From: Methylobacterium sp. J-090
Lineage (GTDB): Bacteria > Pseudomonadota > Alphaproteobacteria > Rhizobiales > Beijerinckiaceae
DNA length: 64,000 nt
NCBI RefSeq assembly: GCF_022829345.1
Contig: NZ_JAKSXV010000075.1
Coordinates: 124,001-188,000 of the forward strand
Direction: 5' to 3'
A program made the translations under genes and the position numbers. This document shows positions 43,170 through 53,391 of this stretch, one piece after another; positions within the stretch are counted from its first letter, which is position 1, and every line of letters starts with the position of its first letter. The notes beneath the pieces are model-generated. The model was not told where the DNA came from. It did not search any database and saw only the letters and a list, made by a program, of their open reading frames with translations.

Positions 43170-43733
43170 TCAGTGCGGAAGCGCGACGCTGTCGAGGGCC
43201 TTGGCGAGGGCCGCCTCGTCGGGCGAGCGGCCGGTCAGGCGCTCGACGATGGCGGACGCCGTCTCGCCGGCGATGCCGCGGACATTGCCCATGGCCTCGG
43301 CGGTGCGGCTGCGGATGGTGGCCTCGGAGGCGGCGATCTTGGCGTTGAGCTCGGATTCAAGCGCCTTGCGCTTGGTCTCGGCCTCCTGCGTCAGGGCCGT
43401 GCGGGTCTCCAGCGCGATGGCCTGGGCCTTGGCCTGGGCGTCGCTCAGCGACTTCTCGTAGGCGGCGCCGGCGGCGTCGGCCTCGGCCTTGAGGCGCTGG
43501 GCCTCGTCGAGATCCGTCGACAGACGCGCGGAGCGGTCGTTCAGGATGGACTGGATGCGCGGCAGGGCGATCTTGTCCATGAGGTAGTAGAGCAGCCCGA
43601 AGGCGAGGGCGAGCCAGATGAGCTGGGACGCGAAGGTGTGGCTCTCGAAGGGCGGAAAGCCGCCGCCATGCTCGGAGGCCGGCGTCGCGGCGAAGCCTTC
43701 ACGCGTTGCGGTCGGATGAGCCGGCTGAGCCAT
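43170..43733 (-). CDS. atpF2: ATP synthase F0 subunit b'
   Basis: The 187-residue stalk subunit has an ~35-residue N-terminal extension, a membrane helix (SQLIWLALAFGLLYYLMDKI, about residues 37-56) and a long amphipathic helix. Alphaproteobacteria carry separate b' and b genes; here b' precedes b, with a 107-base gap. Confidence 0.92.
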   Translation of the reverse strand: MAQPAHPTATREGFAATPASEHGGGFPPFESHTFASQLIWLALAFGLLYYLMDKIALPRIQSILNDRSARLSTDLDEAQRLKAEADAAGAAYEKSLSDAQAKAQAIALETRTALTQEAETKRKALESELNAKIAASEATIRSRTAEAMGNVRGIAGETASAIVERLTGRSPDEAALAKALDSVALPH

Positions 43734-43840
43734 GACGTCCTTCGGTCGAATCGGGGGCGGTCAAATCGGAAGGGTGGGACCGGACGCGTCTCGCATCCCC
43801 TCGGGGATGCCCGCGTCCGGTCCGGTCGCGGTTCGCGGTC

Positions 43841-44068
43841 TTAGACGGCGAACAGGAGCAGCAGCGCGACGAGCAGCGAGAAGATGCCGAGCGCTTCCGT
43901 CAGGGCGAAGCCGAGGAGCAGGTTGCCGCGCTGGCCGTCGGCGGCCGACGGGTTGCGAAGCGCACCGGCGTAGAACTGGCCGAAGAGGTTGCCGAGGCCG
44001 ATGGCGGCGCCCGCCATGCCGAGACAGGCGAGGCCGGCACCGATGTACTTGGCAGCTAAGGGATCCAT
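43841..44068 (-). CDS. atpE: ATP synthase F0 subunit c
   Basis: The 75-residue proteolipid has two membrane helices joined by a polar loop with [11 protein letters not shown], and the proton-carrying Glu in [12 protein letters not shown] (about residue 58). ATG 44068 gives [12 protein letters not shown], the usual alphaproteobacterial start; TTG at 44071 is in frame but unlikely. The c-ring rotates with proton flow. Confidence 0.97.
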   Translation of the reverse strand: MDPLAAKYIGAGLACLGMAGAAIGLGNLFGQFYAGALRNPSAADGQRGNLLLGFALTEALGIFSLLVALLLLFAV

Positions 44069-44155
44069 CAAATTGCTCCTGGTGTCGGTTCGGTGTTGCG
44101 TGGAGAGAAATCCGGACCGCGAGGGCGAACCGGGGACGGAAGGGGTGGCCCCGAC

Positions 44156-44911
44156 CTAGTGGCCCGGGTGCAGCGCGTCGCTGAGGTAGATCGAAGCGAG
44201 CGTGGCGAAGACGTAGGCCTGCAGACCGGCCACGAGGAACTCGAGGGCGGTGACGGCGACGCTGAGCGCCAGCGGCAGGGGCGAGATCGCGCCCCAGGCG
44301 CCCGCGGCGAGCAGGGCCGGCACGAAGCCCGCGAAGATCTTGAGGGCGATGTGGCCGGCGAGCACGTTGGCGAACAGACGCACCGCGAGGCTGATGGGGC
44401 GCGAGATGAACGACACGATCTCGATGGCGACGATCATCGGCAGGAGCCAGCCCGGTACGCCGGAGGGCACGAACACCTTCAGGAACTTGGTGCCGTGGGC
44501 CATGAACCCATAGACGATCACGGTGCCGATCACGAGGAAGGCCAGCGCGAAGGTGACGATGATGTGGCTGGTCACCGCGAACGCGTAGGGGATCATACCG
44601 AGCATGTTCAGCACGAGCACGAACATGAACAACGAGAAGATCAGCGGCATGAACCGCTCGGAGCCGTGGCCGGCGGACTGGCGCAGGGTCGAACCGATGA
44701 ACTCGTAGAACACCTCGGCCATGGACTGCATCCGGCCCGGCACCACCGAGCGCTGCGCGGTCGCCACCACGGTGATCAGCGCGATGATCCCGACTGCGGC
44801 GAACATGTACAGGGCCGATTGCGTGAACGCGATCTCCTGGTTGCCGATATGACCGAACGAGACGAGCGGCTTGAGCTCGAACTGGTGGATCGGATCCATC
44901 TTTACGGCCAT
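44156..44911 (-). CDS. atpB: ATP synthase F0 subunit a
   Basis: The 251-residue membrane subunit has five to six helices and the essential arginine in RPISLAVRLFANVLAGHI (about residues 162-179). It forms the proton half-channels. ATG 44911 gives MAVKMDPIHQFE; the open frame continues upstream into atpI but without similarity. Confidence 0.97.
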   Translation of the reverse strand: MAVKMDPIHQFELKPLVSFGHIGNQEIAFTQSALYMFAAVGIIALITVVATAQRSVVPGRMQSMAEVFYEFIGSTLRQSAGHGSERFMPLIFSLFMFVLVLNMLGMIPYAFAVTSHIIVTFALAFLVIGTVIVYGFMAHGTKFLKVFVPSGVPGWLLPMIVAIEIVSFISRPISLAVRLFANVLAGHIALKIFAGFVPALLAAGAWGAISPLPLALSVAVTALEFLVAGLQAYVFATLASIYLSDALHPGH

Positions 44912-45015
44912 TGCCGCTCCCGTCCTTCTGAAACCCCGGACCTGCGGGGTCCGCCACCAAAAACCGCGCGAGCGGCATGCCTTACACAGCCGCGAGCGGC
45001 GTTCTCGCAGGACCG

Positions 45016-45390
45016 CTAGCGGTCCTGTTTCGTCGTCGGCGCCTTCGGGAGAGCGCCCGAGACACGCATGACGTTGTAGACGCCGGTCAGGAAGCCCAGC
45101 ATCAGCAGGACGATCAGGCCCCAGGGTTTCGTCCCCAGGAAATGATCGCACATCCAGCCGAGAATGCCCCCCGCCAGGACGCCGGCGATGAACTCCGTCG
45201 AGAGCCGCATCGCCTGGCCGAGAGGAGAGGGCCCGGTCGAAGAACCGGGACGCGGCGAAGGACCGGGAGGGGCGCTCGGCCGCTTCCGCTCGATCTGCGT
45301 CTCGAGACGTCTGAGCCTCTGGGAGAGGTCATCGTCCCGCGCTTGCTCCCTTTCGGCCCCGCGCTCACCCCCTGCGTCGTTGCCGCTCAT
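45016..45390 (-). CDS. atpI: ATP synthase assembly protein AtpI
   Basis: The 124-residue protein has a charged, Pro-rich N-terminus and two C-terminal membrane helices (STEFIAGVLAGGILGWMCDHFLG, GLIVLLMLGFLTGVYNVMRV) as in AtpI. AtpI helps assemble the c-ring. It opens the F0 operon; F1 genes are not in the window, as usual for alphaproteobacteria. Confidence 0.9.
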   Translation of the reverse strand: MSGNDAGGERGAEREQARDDDLSQRLRRLETQIERKRPSAPPGPSPRPGSSTGPSPLGQAMRLSTEFIAGVLAGGILGWMCDHFLGTKPWGLIVLLMLGFLTGVYNVMRVSGALPKAPTTKQDR

Positions 45391-45562
45391 ACGCGAAAAC
45401 TCACATTGGCGAGAGCGGAGAGAACCGGCCGGGACGCCTCCTTCAAGCGGGCGGCAACATAGTTTCGCCCACCTTGGGTGTCAAGGCGACCCCGGCACGG
45501 CTTAACACATTGCGCCCGTTCGCAAATTCGTTGTTTTGCTTGCGTGCCGAAAAAGCGACGCG

Positions 45563-46219
45563 TCAGGCGCCGAGAATCGGCTTGATCACCTTCTCCATGC
45601 CCTCGATGGACATCTCGCCGGTGTAGCGCTCGCCGTTGATGAAGAAGGTCGGCGTGGAATCGACCTTGAACGTGTCCATGCCCTTCTGCTTCACCGTGTT
45701 GATCGCACCGTAGAGCTTCTGATCCTTGAGGCAGGCCTCGAACTTGTCCTTTGAGAACCCGGCCTGGCGCAGCATCTGCTCCAGGGCATCCACGGGCGAT
45801 TGCGGCTTCTGCACGTAGGCCCAGGCCTGCTGCTGGTCGAACAGCAGGTCGGTGATGGGGTAGTACTTCGCATCCCCGTCGCAGCGCGCCAGCATGAAGG
45901 CGGCGGTGGCGAGCGGATCGAGGGGGAATTCGCGCAGGGTGAAGCGCACCTTGCCGGTGTCGATGTAGCGCTCCTTGAGGAGCGGATACGTCGTCTTGTG
46001 GAAGGCGGCGCAGTGCGAACAGGTCATCGAGGCGTACTCGATGATCGTCACCTTGGCGTCCTTCGGTCCGAGCCAGACGTCGCCGAGGGGCCCGGGCTCC
46101 ATGAGGGTCGAGAGGTTCGCCCCGCCCTGCGCGAACGCATCCAGGGTGAAGCGGGGCAGGAAGGCCGCCGCGCCGATGGCGAGGCCGGTGGCTTTGAGTG
46201 CGTCGCGCCGGGTGATCAT
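45563..46219 (-). CDS. DsbA family thiol-disulfide oxidoreductase (periplasmic)
   Basis: The 218-residue protein has a Tat-type signal (TRRDALKATGLAIGAAAFLP) followed by a thioredoxin fold with active-site CSHC (YASMTCSHCAAFH). The cis-Pro loop TPTFFINGE is present. It most resembles the DsbA-like oxidoreductases of alphaproteobacteria. ATG 46219 starts the signal. Confidence 0.9.
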   Translation of the reverse strand: MITRRDALKATGLAIGAAAFLPRFTLDAFAQGGANLSTLMEPGPLGDVWLGPKDAKVTIIEYASMTCSHCAAFHKTTYPLLKERYIDTGKVRFTLREFPLDPLATAAFMLARCDGDAKYYPITDLLFDQQQAWAYVQKPQSPVDALEQMLRQAGFSKDKFEACLKDQKLYGAINTVKQKGMDTFKVDSTPTFFINGERYTGEMSIEGMEKVIKPILGA

Positions 46220-46312
46220 GGTCGTGACAGGCTCCGCGTGCGGGCAAACGTATGGTCTGACGCCTGCGGTAGAATCTGCGGGCCGTCCTGACAAGGCGCG
46301 CGGCCGCCCGTC

Positions 46313-46810
46313 TCAGCGCCGGGGCACGGCTTTGTGGGCCGTGGCGACCACCGCCGTGCCGAGGCGGTCGAGGGCGTCGCGCAGGGCGTCGTCGTCGATC
46401 GTCCGGACCGCGAGCGCCACTTCGCCGCGGCGGACGGGATCGACCACGGGCGGCGGCACCGTCCGGCCGATGCGGTCGACCCGGCCCTGGCGCATGACGA
46501 TCTTGGCGACGCAGGCCCAGCCGTAATGGGCGTTGACCCGCTGGATCACGATGGGAGCGAGGTGCTGGAGTTCGAGGGCGAACACGCCCTCCACCCGCAC
46601 CACCAGGGTACCGGGATCGGGCCGGCCCTCCTCCTCGCGCCGGCGCCGGCGCGGCCATTCGAGCTTCGAGGGCTGGCAGTAGCGCGCCAGGCGCTCGCCG
46701 ACGATCTCGGGCCAGGCGGCCAGGATGTCCGTGGAGGCGAAGCCCTGCGCGGCAAAGGCCGGGCCGATGCAGGCATCGAGCAGTTCGGCCAGGGGCTTGA
46801 CCCGCGCCAT
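46313..46810 (-). CDS. DUF721/DciA-like protein
   Basis: The 165-residue protein has the DUF721 start (PLAELLDACIGPAFAAQGFASTDILAAWPEIVGERLARYCQPSKLEW, about residues 6-52) followed by the β-core LVVRVEGVFALELQHLAPIVIQRVN. DciA proteins recruit the replicative helicase DnaB in bacteria lacking DnaC; members of the DUF721 family in alphaproteobacteria may act similarly. The gene is divergent from mutY across 125 bases. Confidence 0.8.
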   Translation of the reverse strand: MARVKPLAELLDACIGPAFAAQGFASTDILAAWPEIVGERLARYCQPSKLEWPRRRRREEEGRPDPGTLVVRVEGVFALELQHLAPIVIQRVNAHYGWACVAKIVMRQGRVDRIGRTVPPPVVDPVRRGEVALAVRTIDDDALRDALDRLGTAVVATAHKAVPRR

Positions 46811-46935
46811 GCGCAATCTTCCGCTCTCCCACCGACGATCCACCCGGTATCGCGCCCGAATGGTTAGCACGGCGTTCCCATGGGGTCGAAGGACCGGTTG
46901 GATGCGCCCGCCCGCCGGGGTAAGGACGGGCGCCC

Positions 46936-48321
46936 ATGCCAGTGCCGAGCCCCGTGACCGACGCACGTTCCCCGCCCCCCCGGGCCGAAGATCTGCAAGC
47001 GCCGCGGGCCCAAGCGCCGCAGGCCGAAGATCTGCAAGCGCCGCAGGCCAAAGACCTGCTCACCTGGTACGACCGGCACCGCCGCGTCCTGCCCTGGCGC
47101 GCCCTGCCGGGCCAGACGCCGGACCCGTACCGGATCTGGCTCTCGGAGGTGATGCTGCAGCAGACCACCATCGCGGCGGTGAAACCCTACTTCCACAAGT
47201 TCCTGGAGCGGTTTCCGAGCCTCGACGCCCTGGCGGCGGCGCCCGAGGAGGCGGTGATGTCGGCCTGGGCCGGGCTCGGCTACTATTCGCGGGCGCGCAA
47301 CCTCCATGCCTGCGCCAAGGCGGTCTCGGCGGCGGGCGCCTTCCCCGACACCCTGGTGGGCTTGCGCAAGCTGCCGGGAGTCGGCGCCTACACGGCCGGC
47401 GCCATCGCGGCCATCGCGTTCGACCGCCCCGAGGCGGCCGTCGACGGCAACGTCGAGCGGGTGATGACGCGGCTTTTTTCTATCGAGACCCTGATGCCCG
47501 CCGCCCGCGCGGAGGTCCGCGTCGTCACGCAGGCTCTCGTGCCGCACGACCGCCCCGGCGACTTCGCCCAAGCCGTGATGGATCTCGGCGCCACCATCTG
47601 CACGCCGAAGCGCCCGGCCTGCGCCCTGTGCCCGTGGATGGCCCCGTGCCGGGCCCGGGCCGCCGGCACGCAGGAGACGTTTCCGCGCAAACTCAAGGCG
47701 GTGAAGGGGACGTTGCGCAAGGGCGCGGCCTTCGTCGCCGTGCGGGCCGGCGACGAGGCGATTCTCCTGCGCACCCGCCCACCCGAGGGCCTGCTCGGCG
47801 CCATGGCCGAGCCGCCCATGAGCCCGTGGGAGCCCGATTACGACCCGGCCCAGGCCTTATTGGACGCGCCCCTCGACGCCCGCTGGAAGCGGCTGCCGGG
47901 CCTCGTGCGCCACGGCTTCACCCATTTCCCCCTGGAGCTGACGGTCTTTCTCGCCCGCGTGGCACTCAGCACGCGGGCGCCCGCCGGCATGCGCTTCACG
48001 CCCCGGCGCGACCTCGACGACGAGCCCCTGCCCGGCGTGATGAAGAAGGTGCTGGCCCACGCCTTCGATCCGAAGCCCGAGCCGGTGAAGCGCGGGCGCC
48101 CGAAGGCCCTGCGGATCATTCCCGACACGCCGCTCTTTTCGGAACCGGAAGAGGAGGCCCCGCCCCCCCCGCCGCCGAGCTTTCGCCCGGTGCCGAAGCC
48201 GGCGCCCCGCGCCGTCGTGGCGCCGGCGGTCGAGGACGGGGAGGGGTTTTTTGGGGAGCCGGAGGAGGCGGCTCCGCCCGAGGCGCCGCGCAAGCGCGGG
48301 CGGCCGAGAACGCGGAGATAA
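46936..48321 (+). CDS. mutY: A/G-specific adenine glycosylase MutY with AT-hook-like tail
   Basis: The 461-residue glycosylase removes adenine opposite 8-oxoguanine. The catalytic region (SEVMLQQTTIAAV), helix-hairpin-helix (LPGVGAYTAGAI) and a [4Fe-4S] cluster with spacing C-x6-C-x2-C-x5-C (CTPKRPACALCPWMAPC) are intact. The C-terminal NUDIX-like 8-oxoG-recognition domain follows. The ~100-residue tail contains GRPK and RGRPRTRR, AT-hook-like motifs, and a Pro/Glu stretch. The N-terminus has a 39-bp direct repeat (LQAP units). ATG 46936 is used; the reading is longer than standard MutY (about 350). Confidence 0.93.
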   Translation: MPVPSPVTDARSPPPRAEDLQAPRAQAPQAEDLQAPQAKDLLTWYDRHRRVLPWRALPGQTPDPYRIWLSEVMLQQTTIAAVKPYFHKFLERFPSLDALAAAPEEAVMSAWAGLGYYSRARNLHACAKAVSAAGAFPDTLVGLRKLPGVGAYTAGAIAAIAFDRPEAAVDGNVERVMTRLFSIETLMPAARAEVRVVTQALVPHDRPGDFAQAVMDLGATICTPKRPACALCPWMAPCRARAAGTQETFPRKLKAVKGTLRKGAAFVAVRAGDEAILLRTRPPEGLLGAMAEPPMSPWEPDYDPAQALLDAPLDARWKRLPGLVRHGFTHFPLELTVFLARVALSTRAPAGMRFTPRRDLDDEPLPGVMKKVLAHAFDPKPEPVKRGRPKALRIIPDTPLFSEPEEEAPPPPPPSFRPVPKPAPRAVVAPAVEDGEGFFGEPEEAAPPEAPRKRGRPRTRR

Positions 48322-48334
48322 GGCCGGGCGCGAA

Positions 48335-48461
48335 CCCTCCCCCCTCTGCGGGGGAGGGTGCCTGCGGAGCAGGCGGGAGAGGGGAAGCCCCATCCGAATG
48401 CGGCGCTCCCCTCATCCGACCCGCTAACGCGGGCCACCTTCTCCCGCAGAGGGGAGAAGGA
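48335..48461. repeat. Intergenic repeat, second family (CTCCCC/GAGGGG dyad)
   Basis: A compound dyad stretch between mutY and ccrM containing CCCCCCTCTGCGGGGG, GAGCAGGCGGGAGAGGGG, CTCCCCTCATCCGACCCGC and CCTTCTCCCGCAGAGGGG. It resembles alphaproteobacterial extragenic repeats, and stands apart from the CCCTCTCC family. Confidence 0.75.
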
Positions 48462-48487
48462 AACGCGCCAGGCGTCAGTTCAAAAAA

Positions 48488-50290
<1,803 letters not shown>

Positions 50291-50635
50291 ATGAACATCA
50301 AGCCCGTTCGCGTAGCCGCCCTCGTTGGAACCGCCGTGACCCTCGCCAGCCTGCCCGCCGCCGCCCAGAGCGGCGCCGCCTCGTGGTACGGAAGCGGCCG
50401 TCAGACCGCCAACGGCGAGCGCTTCAACCCGAACGGGATGACGGCCGCCCATCGCAGCCTGCCCTTCGGCACCCGCGTGCTGGTGCAGAACAAGCGCAAC
50501 GGCCGCTCCGTGGTGGTGCGCATCAACGACCGGGGCCCGTTCGTGCGCGGCCGGATCATCGATCTCGCCAAGGGCCCGGCCCGCGCCATCGGCATGGGCG
50601 GCGTGACCCACGTGGCCCTCAGCGTCGTGCATTGA
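50291..50635 (+). CDS. RlpA-like septal ring lytic transglycosylase (short, periplasmic)
   Basis: The 114-residue protein has a signal peptide ([25 protein letters not shown]) and one double-psi beta-barrel RlpA domain ([50 protein letters not shown]). It lacks the C-terminal SPOR domain of canonical RlpA and is close to minimal size. It probably cleaves naked glycan at the division site. ATG 50291. Confidence 0.88.
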   Translation: MNIKPVRVAALVGTAVTLASLPAAAQSGAASWYGSGRQTANGERFNPNGMTAAHRSLPFGTRVLVQNKRNGRSVVVRINDRGPFVRGRIIDLAKGPARAIGMGGVTHVALSVVH

Positions 50636-50739
50636 CCGGCCCACGCTGAACCGTCCTGAGTGTCTCTCACAAAACTCCCGCTGCACCGTTGATCTCAGAG
50701 CGAGAACCGTCCGGGATCGGGCGTTGTGTGAGGCACTCT

Positions 50740-50797
50740 GAAAATGGGTCCATCGGCGGTCGCCGGCGTTGTCTCGCCGGCGGCCGTCCCCATTTTC
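50740..50797. promoter_or_regulatory. Long-range inverted repeat upstream of the PHA-system protein
   Basis: GAAAATGGG (50740-50748) and CCCATTTTC (50789-50797) form a perfect 9-bp dyad around a ~40-base loop that contains a GC-rich GCCGGCG/CGCCGGC inner stem. It could be the rlpA terminator or a 5' leader structure for the gene at 50827. Confidence 0.5.
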
Positions 50798-50826
50798 GGG
50801 GCAGGCCCAACCCGTGCAGGATTCCG

Positions 50827-51141
50827 ATGCCGAAGCCCTTGATCGTCGAAATTCCGCATGAGCTCGGTCTGGCCGAAGCGCGCCGCCGCATCGCCGACGG
50901 CCTCGATCAGGCCCAGGGCCTGCTCGCCAAGACCGGCATCGCCATCGACAAGATGGCCTGGACCGACGATCGCCTCGACTTCGCCATGGCGGCCATGGGC
51001 CAGAAGGTCGACGGGCAGGTCGACGTGCGGCCCGAGACCGTGCGGGTCGAGGTGCGGCTGCCGCTGCTGCTGGCCCTGTTCGCCGAGCGGATTCAGAAGA
51101 AGCTCGGCCAGGAAGGCAATCTGCTCCTCACCAAGAAGTAG
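50827..51141 (+). CDS. Polyhydroxyalkanoic acid system family protein (small)
   Basis: The 104-residue protein begins MPKPLIVEIPHELGLAEARRRIADGLDQ, with the wide conserved block LDFAMAAMGQKVDGQVDVRPETVRVEVRLP, and a C-terminal helix (LALFAERIQKKLGQEG). It matches the putative PHA-granule region protein family (TIGR02610-like). Its role in PHB granules is suggested by family only. No pha genes are adjacent. Confidence 0.75.
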   Translation: MPKPLIVEIPHELGLAEARRRIADGLDQAQGLLAKTGIAIDKMAWTDDRLDFAMAAMGQKVDGQVDVRPETVRVEVRLPLLLALFAERIQKKLGQEGNLLLTKK

Positions 51142-51201
51142 GCGGGCGGAACCGGCGCCGCGGGCGCCCGTTCCTCACGCCCGACCTTTCGCGAGGCTCC
51201 C

Positions 51202-51426
51202 ATGTCCAATCCAGGCTCCCCGATCCCCGAAGCGCCGGTGCCCGAGACGCCCTACGAGGCCCCGCAGACGCCGCCGCCCGGCCCCGATCTGCCGGAGCCC
51301 GAATTTCCGGGACGCTCGCCGACGGAGGCCCCCGACGTGACGCCCGACGAGATCCCCGTGACCGATCCGGGCGTCGGCCCCGATGTCGGCCCCGCGCCCA
51401 CGGGCCCCGCCAACCCGACCATGTAG
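51202..51426 (+). CDS. Small proline-rich hypothetical protein (74 aa)
   Basis: A 74-residue protein rich in Pro, Glu and Asp, with repeats like PDVTPDEIP. No signal peptide, membrane segment or domain was recognised. It is translated in the same direction as its neighbours, and it stands 65 bases upstream of the ABC-F ATPase. Low complexity makes coding confidence moderate. Confidence 0.55.
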   Translation: MSNPGSPIPEAPVPETPYEAPQTPPPGPDLPEPEFPGRSPTEAPDVTPDEIPVTDPGVGPDVGPAPTGPANPTM

Positions 51427-51490
51427 GACGCGGCCCCTCCGGCGCCCGAACCATTTGTTCGCGGGCGCCGGCACTGCCATAAGCCCGGCC

Positions 51491-53317
51491 ATGGCCGCTC
51501 CCCCGCTTCTCACCCTCCAAGACGTCGCCCTCACCTTCGGCGGCACGCCGCTGATCGAGCGGGCCGAACTCGCGATCTCGCCCGGCGAGCGCACCTGCCT
51601 CGTCGGCCGCAACGGCTCGGGCAAGTCGACGCTCATGAAGATCGCCGCCGGCCTGGTCGAGCCTGACAAGGGCGTGCGCTTCGTCCAGCCCGGCACCACC
51701 ATCCGGTATCTCGCCCAGGAACCCGATTTCTCCGGGTTCAAGACCACCCTCGATTTCGTCGAGGCCGGGCTCACCCACGGCGACGAGGCCTACCGCGCCC
51801 GCTACCTGCTGGAGAGCCTCGGCATGACCGGGGAGGAGGACCCGATGCGGCTCTCGGGCGGCGAGGGCCGGCGCGTGGCTTTGGCCCAGGCGCTCGCCCC
51901 CGAGCCCGACGTGCTGCTTCTCGACGAGCCGACCAACCACCTCGACCTGCCGGCCATCGAATGGCTGGAGGCCGAACTGAAGAGCGTACGCGGCGCCCTC
52001 ATCCTCATCTCCCACGACCGGCGCTTCCTCTCGGCCCTGTCGAAGACCACCGTCTGGCTCGATCGCGGCACCACCCGGCGGATCGAGCAGGGCTTCTCCA
52101 CCTTCGAGGCGTGGCGCGACGCGTTCTTCGAGGAGGAGGAGCGCGACCGGCACAAGCTCGAGCGCAAGATCGCCGACGAGGAGCATTGGCTGCGCTACGG
52201 CGTCACGGCCCGGCGCAAGCGCAACGTCCGGCGGCTCGGCAACCTCCATCAGCTCCGCAAGGACCGGCGCGAGGATCGCCGCCCGGTCGGCACCGCCACC
52301 ATGAGCTCGACGGAGGCCGACCCGTCGGGCGCCCTCGTGGTCGAGGCCAAGGGCGCCGCGAAATCCTACGGGGAGCGCACCATCGTCACCGACCTGTCGA
52401 TCCGGGTGATGCGCGGCGACCGCCTCGGCATCGTCGGCCCCAATGGTGCGGGCAAGACCACCCTCATCAACCTGCTCACCGGACAGCAGCCGCCGGATTC
52501 CGGCACCATCGCGCTGGGCACCAACCTCAAGATGATGCTGCTCGACCAGACCCGCGCGGTGCTGGAGCCGTCCATGACGGTCACCGAAGTGCTGACCGGC
52601 GGCAGCGGCGATTCGGTGACGGTCGGCGGGGTGAGCCGCCACGTCATCGGCTACATGAAGGATTTTCTGTTCGCCCCTGAACAAGCCAGGACGCCGGTGA
52701 GCGTGCTGTCCGGCGGCGAGCGCAACCGCCTGCTCATCGCCCGCGCCCTGGCGCAGCCCGCCAACCTGCTGGTCCTCGACGAGCCGACCAACGACCTCGA
52801 TCTCGAGACCCTCGACCTCCTGCAGGAAATGCTGACGGATTACTCCGGCACCCTGATCCTGGTGAGCCACGACCGCGACTTCCTCGACCGCGTCGTGGGC
52901 AGCGTCCTCGTCAGCGAGGGGGAGGGCGCCTGGATCGAGTATGCGGGCGGCTACACCGATATGATCGCCCAGCGCGGGGAGGGGGTGCAGGCCCGCACCG
53001 TCGCCTCGACCACGCGGGCGGGCCGGGCCGAGCAGCGCGAGCGCGGCAAAGCGCAGGAGGCCGCGAAGGCGGAGTCAGCCCCGCCCAAGGGCAAGCTCAA
53101 CTTCAAGGACCAGCACGAGCTGAAGACCCTGCCCGAGCGGATCAAGAAGCTCGAATCCGACATCGGCAAGCTCCGGGCGGTGCTGGCCGACCCGCTTCTC
53201 TACGCCCGTGATCCGGCGCGCTTCTCCAAGGCATCCGGCCTGCTCGGCGAGGCCGAGACCCAGCTCGGCCAGGCCGAGGACCGCTGGCTCGAACTGGAGA
53301 TGCTGCGCGACGCCTGA
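51491..53317 (+). CDS. ABC-F family ATPase (Uup-like)
   Basis: The 608-residue protein has two ABC cassettes with Walker A GRNGSGKST and GPNGAGKTT, signatures LSGGEGRR and LSGGERNR, Walker B LLLDEPTNHLD and LVLDEPTNDLD, and the ABC-F interdomain linker with many charged residues. A C-terminal coiled coil (PERIKKLESDIGKLRAVL) matches Uup, which binds DNA or ribosomes and affects transposon excision and translation. No membrane segment is present. ATG 51491. Confidence 0.92.
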   Translation: MAAPPLLTLQDVALTFGGTPLIERAELAISPGERTCLVGRNGSGKSTLMKIAAGLVEPDKGVRFVQPGTTIRYLAQEPDFSGFKTTLDFVEAGLTHGDEAYRARYLLESLGMTGEEDPMRLSGGEGRRVALAQALAPEPDVLLLDEPTNHLDLPAIEWLEAELKSVRGALILISHDRRFLSALSKTTVWLDRGTTRRIEQGFSTFEAWRDAFFEEEERDRHKLERKIADEEHWLRYGVTARRKRNVRRLGNLHQLRKDRREDRRPVGTATMSSTEADPSGALVVEAKGAAKSYGERTIVTDLSIRVMRGDRLGIVGPNGAGKTTLINLLTGQQPPDSGTIALGTNLKMMLLDQTRAVLEPSMTVTEVLTGGSGDSVTVGGVSRHVIGYMKDFLFAPEQARTPVSVLSGGERNRLLIARALAQPANLLVLDEPTNDLDLETLDLLQEMLTDYSGTLILVSHDRDFLDRVVGSVLVSEGEGAWIEYAGGYTDMIAQRGEGVQARTVASTTRAGRAEQRERGKAQEAAKAESAPPKGKLNFKDQHELKTLPERIKKLESDIGKLRAVLADPLLYARDPARFSKASGLLGEAETQLGQAEDRWLELEMLRDA

Positions 53318-53391
53318 CGGCCTTCATGATGCCGTGAAAACCGTGTGGTGTCGTTCGCTTCGCGAAAAGCCGCCTGCCACCGGGATCGAAC

